A stretch of 64,000 nt of DNA from JAYWXI01 sp036016955 (GCF_036016955.1 NZ_JAYWXI010000003.1:186001-250000); one strand, 5' to 3'. Positions 27,601 through 34,345 are shown, numbered from the stretch's first letter. Notes: generated by a model from the sequence alone, not told the origin. Made by a program: numbers and translations.

Positions 27601-27813
27601 TTCCAAAGAGATAGGCTCGATATAGACTTTATCGGCTATTTCTACATCAGTCATTATCGTGGCGGGATTGGAGTTGATGAGTATCACGCGGTAGCCTTCC
27701 TCTTTTAGGGAAAGACACGCCTGAGTTCCTGAATAATCAAACTCGGCAGCTTGTCCGATAATGATTGGTCCTGAGCCAATCACTAAAATCGTTTTTATGT
27801 CTGTTCTTTTCAT
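24631..27813 (-). CDS. carB: carbamoyl-phosphate synthase large subunit
   Basis: 1060 residues, near the usual 1070. It shows the duplicated ATP-grasp architecture: GSGPIIIGQAAEFDYSGTQ (13-31) and its second copy GSGPIRIGQGVEFDYA (about 558), ATP-grasp segments VRPAFTMGGTGGG and VRPSYVLGGRAM, metal-site VEVNPR/VIEVNPRSSR, and a C-terminal MGS-like allosteric domain (about 930-1060). It makes carbamoyl phosphate from bicarbonate, ammonia and ATP for pyrimidine and arginine synthesis, with CarA supplying ammonia. It is separated from carA by about 4.4 kb and has its own promoter and leader-attenuator (27876-27977). Third-position composition looks more A/T-rich than in neighbours such as dapF. 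Confidence 0.97.
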   Translation of the reverse strand: MKRTDIKTILVIGSGPIIIGQAAEFDYSGTQACLSLKEEGYRVILINSNPATIMTDVEIADKVYIEPISLEFVSQIIRKERPDALLPTLGGQTGLNMAVELEKSGILEECKVEVLGTKLSAINQAEDRDLFRELMRELGEPVPESDIVNTVEQALNFANTIGYPVIVRPAFTMGGTGGGIASDETELKEIVANGLKYSPVTQCLIEKSIAGFKEIEYEVMRDANDNAIVVCNMENIDPVGVHTGDSIVVAPSQTLSDREYQLLRNASLKIIRALGIEGGCNVQLALDPHSFNYYIIEVNPRVSRSSALASKATGYPIAKIAAKIAVGLTLDEIMNPVTGKTYACFEPALDYVVTKIPRFPFDKFETADRRLSTQMKATGEVMAIGRNFEESLQKAIRSLETGIRHLGLKTKQAAQLTPEEIERRIKICDDERLFIIGEALRRGYDWEQIVEWSKIDKFFIWKLKKLVDFEKVIAENKFNAETLKEAKKLGFSDLNIAHLWGVTQREVFNFRKENAIMPVYKMVDTCAAEFESETPYFYGTYEEENESVVTEKESIVVLGSGPIRIGQGVEFDYATVHSVWAIKEMGYEAIIINNNPETVSTDFSISDKLYFEPLTEEDVMNIIELEKPKGVVVQFGGQTAINLADKLSVHGVKILGTSLEDLDRAENRDKFEKALQELGIPQPLGKTSTSKEEAIAIANEIGYPVLVRPSYVLGGRAMEIVYTEQELTHYMEHAVDASPEHPVLIDRYVTGKEVEVDAISDGETVVIPGIMEHIERAGVHSGDSIAVYPPQNLTEKQIHDLEDYTIRLAKGLNVVGLMNIQYVIDQSGEVFVIEVNPRSSRTVPFLSKITDVPMANLATKAILGKSLASQGYTNGLVPNKDGVFVKVPVFSFSKLTKVDISLGPEMKSTGEVMGKDVTLEKALYKGMIAAGRKVPTHGAILFTVADKHKEEAAVFARRFHEVGFRIWATEGTAKYFEAKGIPAKIGYKIGEEEVNLIDLIQKGKVQYVVNTTTIGKKTERDGFQIRRMSVENGVPCLTSMDTVEAILKVIESMSFKMQAM

Positions 27814-27875
27814 TTTTACGAGATTTACTGATTTTAGATTTATGATAAATTTAATTTTTGACTTTCATTTTTAGC

Positions 27876-27909
27876 AAAAAAAATACGAAGCCCGAAGACT
27901 CCGTATTTT
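27876..27909 (-). terminator. carB leader attenuator (terminator hairpin)
   Basis: On the minus strand ATACGGAGTC / GGCTTCGTAT forms a 10-bp stem with two G:U pairs and a UUCG tetraloop closed by C:G, followed by eight T. The G:U pairs exist only in the minus-strand RNA, which fixes the orientation. It begins at the leader ORF stop codon and lies 62 nt before the carB ATG. It can also end transcription arriving from the upstream outer membrane protein gene. Confidence 0.85.
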
Positions 27910-27963
27910 TTAAAATATACGTTTAAACTTTTGCTCCAAAAGATAATCTGCCATTCCTTTCAT
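27910..27963 (-). CDS. carB leader peptide (17 codons)
   Basis: Short ORF MKGMADYLLEQKFKRIF followed by TAA. The ATG lies 6 nt after a consensus -7 box, with a second in-frame ATG at codon 4, and the stop abuts the attenuator hairpin. Codons 8-12 contain a 6-bp hairpin CTTTTG-GAG-CAAAAG (27928-27942), and the codons after it are A/T-rich (TTTAAACGTATATTTTAA). The peptide sequence itself is unlikely to matter; ribosome position would. Predicted from arrangement only. Confidence 0.6.
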   Translation of the reverse strand: MKGMADYLLEQKFKRIF

Positions 27964-27969
27964 TGCCTG

Positions 27970-27977
27970 CAAAAATA
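27970..27977 (-). promoter_or_regulatory. -7 box of the carB leader transcript (TATTTTTG)
   Basis: Exact TAnnTTTG on the minus strand, placed between the stop codon of the outer membrane protein gene (27983-27985) and the leader ATG. It implies that carB is transcribed independently of carA. Confidence 0.6.
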
Positions 27978-27982
27978 CGAAA

Positions 27983-30592
27983 TTAATACGAATATTTAAA
28001 CACCATAGCCAAATAACCCGGAAAACCGCTGATATATGTCATTTGACTTGCATACGGCGATTGGGACGACAGTAGTAATTTTCGCTCTTTAAGGTTAAAA
28101 ATATTATTGCCCAAAAGTGAAATTTCAAAATTCGATTGCCGTGGTTTAAATCTAATTTCAGGGTTTACGGTAAACAGATTGTTGCGATTTTCGAGGGCAG
28201 ACTGGCTAATGTAATCGAACCCCACATTCCAATACCACCTTTCCTCGGCATTGCCTTTAACCTTCAAGGTCAAATGGTAATTGAACTGCTTGGTATGACT
28301 CCCGTTAAAACTCTGCCGAAACGAAACCCAATTCAGAAGGTAGCCCAATTCAAATTGAAACAGCGGATTTTTAAATCTGGAAAACACATTTTGACTCCAT
28401 TGCACCGTAGCGGTTTGGGAAACATTATCTTTTTGGTTGATACAGTTTGAAAACGCACTGAAAGCACCATTGGTCTTGGTTTTTACCAAAAGCGGAAGTG
28501 TTTTGAACCTAAAATCATAAGTTAAAAAATAGCTGTGCTTTTGGGCGTCATTGGCAACAATTTGAGATGTATTTTGCCACAGTAACTGATTGATAACGTC
28601 CGTTGAAGCCGGATTTATATCTTTGTTAAAATGATACCCTACAAACCAAGCACTACCATTGGCAGGATTAAATTTTGAATAATTAAGGTTTATGTTGAGT
28701 ATTTTCACATAACTCCTCCACTCTATGCTTGAGGAGCGGATTTGTTGGTAATCGATGATATTCACCTCTGGAAACAACTCCCAAACGGAATGCTGCCGAT
28801 GCCCCAAAGAAGACCCCGCCGCAAATTTGCCCAAGTTATTGGCCTGATAAACCACTGAGACTTTCGGCTCCAAACGAAAAAAACGAAAATCTTTGGCATT
28901 AACCCGATTATCGGCATTGACCAAATCGAGATCAATCGTGCTTTGCCAATGGTAGCCCCATTGCCTTTTCCAGTTTCCGCTCAGCATGTGATAGTTTCTA
29001 AAAATACTCACTTCATTCCCGGAAATATCCAAAGCAGCCTCTTGCCGCCTAAATTCCGCCCCCACCTTATAGGTTTGGATCTCGGTTTTATGTTCAAGGG
29101 CTAATGCCAGCCGATAGTCCTCACTCCGCAAATGAGAATGTTGAAAAAGCACATTATCACCTATTCCAAACAAATTCTGATTGGAATTAATGCCTAAAAA
29201 ACGTCTTTCGGAAATGCGGTTTTGATTTGCTTCCAACGCCAAGTGGGTATTCTGGAAGACCGGCAGCTGGTATTTAAGGTTCTGCCCAAAATTGAAATCT
29301 TTATTTTTCCTATTTTGAGTCACCTCTTGCGTCATAAGGCTTGGAAACGAACGCGACAAGGTTCTCGCCGAATTTTCAGTCATTGGATTACTCACAAAAT
29401 CGTAGTAAATAAAATGGTCGTTGCCGAAGGGGTAATGCAACGTATTTTTGGTATGCAAAAAAAAGTCGTTGCCGTGGTCTTTGTCAAATTCCGAAGTTTG
29501 GACATTGCCCGTATCTAAAAAAAATACTTTTTCGGCAAAATTGAATTTCTCCTGTTGGCTGAAATTTAAAAGGGAATACGACTTAAACCGCAACTTCCCC
29601 CACTTCTGATTAACTTGAAAAGCCACAAACTGATTTTGCTTGTCTTTAACGCTTGAATTATCTTCCAAAAAACCGGGAAGCTGAAAGCTGTACGTCCCCT
29701 CCTTGGAAATTTTATTCCCTTCTTTGAATTCGAGATAGTCCATCACCGAAATCGGGGCTTTTGCTATGGTATTAACATCGGTAATCAAAGCGATATTCCC
29801 GTTTTTCTTGAACAGAAACGAATTATTATGCCCCAAGTAACGCTTTTCCAAACCGCCTCCTGCTTCCAAATTCCCTACCCATTTGTTTTTGTAACCGTCT
29901 TTCAGTTTCACGTTGAGTGCCGAACGAACCGTTCCGTCGTCTGCCGTATAATTTTCGATAAGGTCCAAACCTTTTATCGCCGAAGCCTCAATATTATCCG
30001 TGGCCATCTGATGCCTCTGCCCGAAAAACTCCTGCCCCTCAACCAATACGTTGCCCACGGATTGTCCTTTGTATTTCACCTTTCCTTCTTCAATTTCCAA
30101 CCCTGGCATTTTTTGGATAAGGTCTTTCAGCTTCCTTTCATTTCCGTCCTTTAGAGCTTCAATATTAAAGGAAATAGTGTCTTTTTTCACTTTAAAAATC
30201 TGCGTGTTCTTTATAACGACCTCTTTTATTTCCGTTGTTTTAGGCTTCATTTTAATTTCCATAAAAGCGGAAGTAACAGGCTTTTCCACAGGTTCGTACC
30301 CCGATTTGGTTACCTTGACGGTATAATCGCCCAATTCGGCGGTTTCCAAAGACAACTGAAGCCCCCCCGAAGCATCGGTATTGCCGTAAGCAACAATACG
30401 GTTGTTTTTCTTAATCTGACAAATGGCCACAGCAACGGGCTTTCCCGTTGCGTCTTCCAAAACCGATAGTTTGACCGAAGTTTGTCCGTAAACAAAAACC
30501 CCCATCAACAAAAGGACAAGGGTTTTCAGTTTTTTCAGACCGTTATTTTTAGTTAAGGCGTATAACCCTTCTGGTAGTAGTCGTATTTCCAT
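27983..30592 (-). CDS. outer membrane beta-barrel protein with carboxypeptidase-like domain (TonB-receptor-like), GLPGLI partner
   Basis: About 869 residues from ATG 30592. A signal sequence LKTLVLLLMGVFVYGQ is followed by a CarboxypepD_reg-like domain (SVLEDATGKPVAVAICQIKK to VTKSGYEPVEKPV), a plug-like region (IQKMPGLEIEEGKVKYKGQSVGNVLVEG) and a long beta-rich barrel ending in aromatic strands (GFPGYLAMVFKYSY). Such proteins are regularly encoded next to GLPGLI proteins in Bacteroidota; the cargo is unknown. The chosen start lies inside the GLPGLI gene (44-nt overlap, different frame), suggesting translational coupling. Family sequences lack the longer N-terminus available upstream. This pair separates carA from carB. 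Confidence 0.82.
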   Translation of the reverse strand: MEIRLLPEGLYALTKNNGLKKLKTLVLLLMGVFVYGQTSVKLSVLEDATGKPVAVAICQIKKNNRIVAYGNTDASGGLQLSLETAELGDYTVKVTKSGYEPVEKPVTSAFMEIKMKPKTTEIKEVVIKNTQIFKVKKDTISFNIEALKDGNERKLKDLIQKMPGLEIEEGKVKYKGQSVGNVLVEGQEFFGQRHQMATDNIEASAIKGLDLIENYTADDGTVRSALNVKLKDGYKNKWVGNLEAGGGLEKRYLGHNNSFLFKKNGNIALITDVNTIAKAPISVMDYLEFKEGNKISKEGTYSFQLPGFLEDNSSVKDKQNQFVAFQVNQKWGKLRFKSYSLLNFSQQEKFNFAEKVFFLDTGNVQTSEFDKDHGNDFFLHTKNTLHYPFGNDHFIYYDFVSNPMTENSARTLSRSFPSLMTQEVTQNRKNKDFNFGQNLKYQLPVFQNTHLALEANQNRISERRFLGINSNQNLFGIGDNVLFQHSHLRSEDYRLALALEHKTEIQTYKVGAEFRRQEAALDISGNEVSIFRNYHMLSGNWKRQWGYHWQSTIDLDLVNADNRVNAKDFRFFRLEPKVSVVYQANNLGKFAAGSSLGHRQHSVWELFPEVNIIDYQQIRSSSIEWRSYVKILNINLNYSKFNPANGSAWFVGYHFNKDINPASTDVINQLLWQNTSQIVANDAQKHSYFLTYDFRFKTLPLLVKTKTNGAFSAFSNCINQKDNVSQTATVQWSQNVFSRFKNPLFQFELGYLLNWVSFRQSFNGSHTKQFNYHLTLKVKGNAEERWYWNVGFDYISQSALENRNNLFTVNPEIRFKPRQSNFEISLLGNNIFNLKERKLLLSSQSPYASQMTYISGFPGYLAMVFKYSY

Positions 30593-31307
30593 TGGTCTCA
30601 ACCGAATTTTTGAAGTTACTTTCTCTCTCCTTTCGCAACTCCCAATATTTGTTGAAAGTGATTTGCTCCCCAATTTTCGTTGGGCGTACAATTTTCAGGT
30701 TTTCATCCGATTTGACCTTCGATACAGTGTAAACCACGCTTCCGCTTTCCAAACGCATGATAAGCCCCGGCAACCCCTGATAAACATCCGGTCCTTCGGG
30801 AACCCCGATTTTATCGGTAAACCAAGCCACAACCTCTCGTCCGTTGTAGTTGCCCACCGCTTTTTGAATGGGATAGCCGTCCAGTTCTTTTTTCTCGTCG
30901 GTAATCTCCCATTTTAAATCCGGCAGCTTATCCACAATGGCGTAAGGCTTAAACCCCAACTCGGTATCCACCAAAACCGTCTTATCCTCAAGGTTTTTAT
31001 ACACATCGTATTTTTGCGTTTTCATCGTGGTCGTCGAAATCTTATTGCCTCCCTCCGTTACATTGGATTTTGTAACCGGGTCCGTGAGATTGTCCAACGG
31101 CTGAAAGGAAGACTGCCCTCCGGCAATTTTAAGCACATAACCATTTTTTTGGGAATTTGCTTTTATCCGGGCTTGAATCTCAGGCGGTAGCTGGGCAATT
31201 TTCGCCTCATCAAATTTCACCGCCCTTTCGTAAACGACCTCCATCGACTGCGAATAAACCAACCCGAACGCCAACAACGGCAAGGTCTTAATCATTCTTT
31301 TTAGCAT
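30549..31307 (-). CDS. GLPGLI family exported protein
   Basis: 252 residues with a signal peptide (1-19, LPLLAFGLVYSQ) and the eponymous motif in VYQGLPGLIMRLESG (about residues 182-196). The rest is the usual GLPGLI beta-rich repeat pattern (YDVYKNLEDKTVLVD, YAIVDKLPDLKWEI, REVVAWFTDKIGVPEGPDVY). Function unknown; genes of this family are typically paired with TonB-type outer membrane proteins, as here. Its 3' end overlaps the partner gene start by 44 nt. Confidence 0.92.
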   Translation of the reverse strand: MLKRMIKTLPLLAFGLVYSQSMEVVYERAVKFDEAKIAQLPPEIQARIKANSQKNGYVLKIAGGQSSFQPLDNLTDPVTKSNVTEGGNKISTTTMKTQKYDVYKNLEDKTVLVDTELGFKPYAIVDKLPDLKWEITDEKKELDGYPIQKAVGNYNGREVVAWFTDKIGVPEGPDVYQGLPGLIMRLESGSVVYTVSKVKSDENLKIVRPTKIGEQITFNKYWELRKERESNFKNSVETNGNTTTTRRVIRLN

Positions 31308-31590
31308 AACATTTTTTATTTATTAGATTTTTTCTTAAAATTTTCACGATACCCTCATCGCAACCACGAACATCAAACCATTCCCCTCATTTTGCCGATA
31401 AAAATTCAATAAATCATCGACTTTGCTAATATAAAAAAATAAGAAAGGAAAATATTACACTCTCCTCGCAATTTATATCTATTCTAAATAAAACCCTATC
31501 ATTTTATCCCGCCTTATTGGGTTTCAAACTTTTTCGGGAACGATTCTGTGCAGGCGACATTCAGCGACTTTACCCCTACGGCTACCGTGC
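31308..31590. other. intergenic leader of the GLPGLI pair
   Basis: No ORF, tRNA or clear -7 box found over 283 nt. The sequence is AT-rich from 31308 to about 31510 and less so to 31590, where homology to carB begins. It is presumably the left junction of the segment inserted into the pyr operon. Confidence 0.35.
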
Positions 31591-31718
31591 CACGCAGTAG
31601 CCTTCCTCTTTTAGAAAAGACACACCTACATCCCCGAATAATCAAACTCGGCGGCTTGACCAATGATAATAGGTCCTGAACCTATTACCAAAATTGTTTT
31701 TAGCTCTGCTCTTTTCAT
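31591..31718 (-). pseudogene. truncated remnant of carB (5' end)
   Basis: About 128 bp closely matching the start of the intact carB (27813 downward). ATG at 31718 opens MKRAELKTILVIGSGPIIIG and continues in carB register; the first 30 codons differ from intact CarB at only four residues, then an in-frame TAG (31626-31628) and a 1-nt deletion inside the TTTTAG/AAAGACAC stretch end the reading frame. Homology stops near 31591. It sits 38 nt after the small secreted gene that follows carA, exactly where carB would be expected in an uninterrupted pyrB-carA-carB operon. Confidence 0.85.
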
Positions 31719-31756
31719 TTTTATTAGAATGTAAAGGCCATTAAAGTTTACAAATA

Positions 31757-32185
31757 CTAACAATCGTTATTTTCGTAATTCAAGTTTTCTAACTTTTGCT
31801 CGTAAACTTCCTTTTCTTTAGGCTGAAGTTTCTCTTGAACCAACTCCACCTTTAATTGCTTTTGGGTATCAGGGCTGATCCACAAACCACTAAAACCTTT
31901 TTTTGTTCTTTGCAACATCAGTACGCCAGTGAGCCCTTCCTCCACCAAAACAAATTGATTCCTGTCATTGTTGTTTATCGCCAGTTGTATCCACTTATCC
32001 CTCCCATAGCTGTACATTCCCATATAATAAAGATCCCCTGTACATCCGTTATCTTCCGATTGCAGGTACATGGTGACTGACGTTTTACCGCCCATCATTC
32101 CCTTATACAAATAGGAATTCTTGGTTTGTCCAAAACCTTGAAAAGAAGTTCCTAAAAGGAATACTAATGCTATTATTATTCTCAT
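31757..32185 (-). CDS. small exported protein in the carA operon, function unknown
   Basis: 142 residues with a signal peptide (1-19, IIIALVFLLGTSFQGFGQ) and a beta-rich body (YLYKGMMGGKTSVTMYLQSE, LTGVLMLQRTKKGFSGLWI) that looks like a small barrel or lipocalin-like fold; no family recognised. It starts 16 nt after the carA stop, so it is co-transcribed with pyrB and carA. Why an exported protein rides in a pyrimidine operon is unclear; it may belong to the inserted material. Confidence 0.68.
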   Translation of the reverse strand: MRIIIALVFLLGTSFQGFGQTKNSYLYKGMMGGKTSVTMYLQSEDNGCTGDLYYMGMYSYGRDKWIQLAINNNDRNQFVLVEEGLTGVLMLQRTKKGFSGLWISPDTQKQLKVELVQEKLQPKEKEVYEQKLENLNYENNDC

Positions 32186-32201
32186 TTTTGTTTATTTATA
32201 A

Positions 32202-33278
32202 CTATTGTTTTTTCCATTCTTTCATCATCTCCACAAACTCATCAAACAGATAGTTGGCATCTTCCGGTCCTGGACTGGCTTCGGGGTGATACTGCACCGA
32301 AAAACAAGGGTATTTTTTATGACGCACTCCTTCGTTGGTTCTATCATTAAGAGCGATATGGGTTTCTTCTAAATCTGTATTTTTAAGGCTTTCTTGGTCA
32401 ATAGCGTAGCCGTGATTTTGGGACGTCATCGCCACCTTATTGGTTCTCAAATCCAAAACAGGGTGGTTGCCTCCCCTATGCCCAAATTTCAGTTTGAACG
32501 TTTTAGCTCCACAAGCCAAACCGACCACCTGATGCCCCATACATATCCCGAAAATAGGCACTTTACCCAAAAGTTTTTTTACCGTTTCGTGAGCGTGAGG
32601 CACATCTTGCGGGTCGCCCGGACCATTGGAAAGCATAATGCCGTCCGGTGCCATTAGCAGGATTTCTTCGGCCGTAGTATCGTGGGAAACCACCGTAATA
32701 TCGCAATTTCTTTGAGACAATTCTCTAATGATTCCCAACTTGGCTCCAAAGTCGATTAGTACTACTTTAACCCCTCGCCCCGGTGCAGAAAAAGGCGTTT
32801 TGGTCGATACCGTTTCGATTTGGTTGGTCGGTAGCGATTGGGCTTTTAGTTCGGCTATTATTTGGTTTTCGTCGGCCTCCATATCGACGATTCTGCCTTT
32901 GAGCACCCCGTGATTGCGAATGATTCGGGTCAGTTTTCGGGTATCAATCCCCGAAATTCCCGCAATGCCTTTTTTACCGAAAAACTCATCTAAAGCCATC
33001 TGAGAGCGAAAGTTGGAAGGCAAATCGCACACCTCCTTCACAATAAGCCCTTTAATGGAAGGCTCAATGCACTCGTAATCATCACGATTGATACCGTAAT
33101 TCCCGATAAGCGGATAGGTCATACACACCATTTGTCCGCAATACGAAGGGTCGGAAATGAGTTCCTGATAGCCCGTCATTCCTGTATTGAAAACCACTTC
33201 GCCTTCGGTTTCAAGGTTTGCACCAAATCCGTAGCCGTGAAATACGTCCCCGGACTCCAATATTAATTTCTTTTTCAT
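32202..33278 (-). CDS. carA: carbamoyl-phosphate synthase small subunit
   Basis: 358 residues: the CarA N-terminal domain (LILESGDVFHGYGFGANLE, NTGMTGYQELISDPSYCGQ) and a class I glutamine amidotransferase domain with catalytic cysteine in FGICMGHQVVGLACG, plus GHRGGNHPV and the His-Glu pair of VQYHPEASPGPED. It hydrolyses glutamine and passes ammonia to CarB. It follows pyrB by 42 nt and is presumably under the pyrB leader-attenuator. Confidence 0.97.
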   Translation of the reverse strand: MKKKLILESGDVFHGYGFGANLETEGEVVFNTGMTGYQELISDPSYCGQMVCMTYPLIGNYGINRDDYECIEPSIKGLIVKEVCDLPSNFRSQMALDEFFGKKGIAGISGIDTRKLTRIIRNHGVLKGRIVDMEADENQIIAELKAQSLPTNQIETVSTKTPFSAPGRGVKVVLIDFGAKLGIIRELSQRNCDITVVSHDTTAEEILLMAPDGIMLSNGPGDPQDVPHAHETVKKLLGKVPIFGICMGHQVVGLACGAKTFKLKFGHRGGNHPVLDLRTNKVAMTSQNHGYAIDQESLKNTDLEETHIALNDRTNEGVRHKKYPCFSVQYHPEASPGPEDANYLFDEFVEMMKEWKKQ

Positions 33279-33320
33279 TTTTACTTTTAGACTTATACTT
33301 TTTACTTTTATATCTTTCTT

Positions 33321-34211
33321 CTAATCGAAGGCCACTCCTCGCTCTTCCAATGCGTCTTTTAAAATCGCCATACGGGCATAAACCCCGTTTTCCATCTGCT
33401 TGAATATTCTGGACTGAGGGCTTTCCACCAAATCCGTATCTATCTCCACTCCTCTATTGATAGGAGCGGGATGCATAATGATGGCCGAAGGCTTCATTTG
33501 GGACGCCCTTTCTTTAGTAAGACCGTATTTTTGATGGTATTTTTTCAGCGAGAGTTTCATTTTTTCGCCGTGTCTTTCGTGCTGAATCCGAAGAAGCATC
33601 ACCACATCCACCTCTTTTACAAGCGTATCTATAGGCAGATAAGTCCCGTTGATAAATTCGGCTTCGTCAAACCAATCTTCCGGCCCCGAAAAATAAACTT
33701 TTGCTCCAAGTCTTCTTAATGCTTCTGCATTAGAGTTAGCCACCCTGCTGTGTTTAACATCACCTACAATCCCTATCTTTAAGCCTTTAAATTTCTTGAA
33801 TTCTTGATAAATCGTCATCAAATCCAACAAAGACTGCGAAGGGTGATTCCCCGTACCATCGCCGCCGTTAATTATAGGAATGTTAATCGTCTTCAACTCC
33901 CTAAAATAAAAATCCTGGCTATGGCGAATGACCACTAAATCAATCCCAATGCTTTCCAAAGTTTTCACCGTATCGTAAAGCGTTTCGCCTTTGTTTACCG
34001 AACTTGTAGATGCATCAAAAGGAACCACCTGAAGCCCGAGTTTCCGCTCTGCAACGTCAAAACTTGTCTTGGTGCGGGTGCTATTTTCAAAAAAAAGATT
34101 GGAAACAAAAACATCCTTACGGCATTTTGCCGTTTTTCCATCAGAAAAAGCTTGTGCCTGCTCCAGAAGCGTCATGATTTTTTCCGTGGATAAATCCGAA
34201 ATCGTAAGCAT
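33321..34211 (-). CDS. pyrB: aspartate carbamoyltransferase catalytic subunit
   Basis: 296 residues, slightly shorter than most. The carbamoyl-phosphate loop is ENSTRTKTSF, with HSQDF, GDGTGNHPSQ (aspartate/transition-state region), GDVKHSRVANSN and HPAPINRGVEI. It catalyses the committed step of pyrimidine synthesis. The HPAPxNRGVEI form resembles class B/C enzymes that work without a PyrI regulatory chain, and no pyrI is adjacent. It is the first structural gene after a leader peptide and terminator at 34227-34345; no pyrR gene is seen nearby. Confidence 0.96.
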   Translation of the reverse strand: MLTISDLSTEKIMTLLEQAQAFSDGKTAKCRKDVFVSNLFFENSTRTKTSFDVAERKLGLQVVPFDASTSSVNKGETLYDTVKTLESIGIDLVVIRHSQDFYFRELKTINIPIINGGDGTGNHPSQSLLDLMTIYQEFKKFKGLKIGIVGDVKHSRVANSNAEALRRLGAKVYFSGPEDWFDEAEFINGTYLPIDTLVKEVDVVMLLRIQHERHGEKMKLSLKKYHQKYGLTKERASQMKPSAIIMHPAPINRGVEIDTDLVESPQSRIFKQMENGVYARMAILKDALEERGVAFD

Positions 34212-34226
34212 AACTAAAATGGTTTT

Positions 34227-34255
34227 AAAAAAAAACGAAGCCTGAAAAGACTTCG
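34227..34255 (-). terminator. pyrB leader attenuator (terminator hairpin)
   Basis: Minus strand CGAAGTC / GGCTTCG forms a 7-bp stem with one G:U pair and a 6-nt loop, followed by nine T. It ends 15 nt before the pyrB ATG and starts immediately after the leader ORF stop, so it must be read through for pyrB expression. Its arms nearly match those of the carB attenuator (CGGAGTC / GGCTTCG). Confidence 0.85.
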
Positions 34256-34330
34256 CTAAATAAAATAAATATGATTATGAACTGCCTCGACAGTTACCGA
34301 TAAATCGTCAAAAGGTCTCATGGTGTCCAT
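34256..34330 (-). CDS. pyrB leader peptide (24 codons)
   Basis: ORF of 24 codons plus TAG, starting MDTMRPFDDL and ending HNHIYFI. The ATG lies 7 nt after a consensus -7 box, with a second in-frame ATG at codon 4. The stop codon directly adjoins the attenuator stem. Codons 12-17 contain a small hairpin AACTGT-CGAG-GCAGTT (34280-34295), and the last eight codons are very A/U-rich. This matches the layout of the enterobacterial pyrL leader: pause hairpin, U-rich tract, overlapping terminator. Confidence 0.65.
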   Translation of the reverse strand: MDTMRPFDDLSVTVEAVHNHIYFI

Positions 34331-34337
34331 ATGGACG

Positions 34338-34345
34338 CAAATTTA
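34338..34345 (-). promoter_or_regulatory. -7 box of the pyrB-carA operon (TAAATTTG)
   Basis: Exact TAnnTTTG on the minus strand. A perfect 12-bp palindrome GTCCATATGGAC (34325-34336) covers the expected transcript start and the leader ATG. Confidence 0.65.

Noticed and set aside
27864..27982. The hairpin before carB as only a terminator of the outer membrane protein gene
   Set aside because: It may do that too, but the consensus -7 box and leader ORF between the gene stop and the hairpin, mirrored at pyrB, favour an attenuator.
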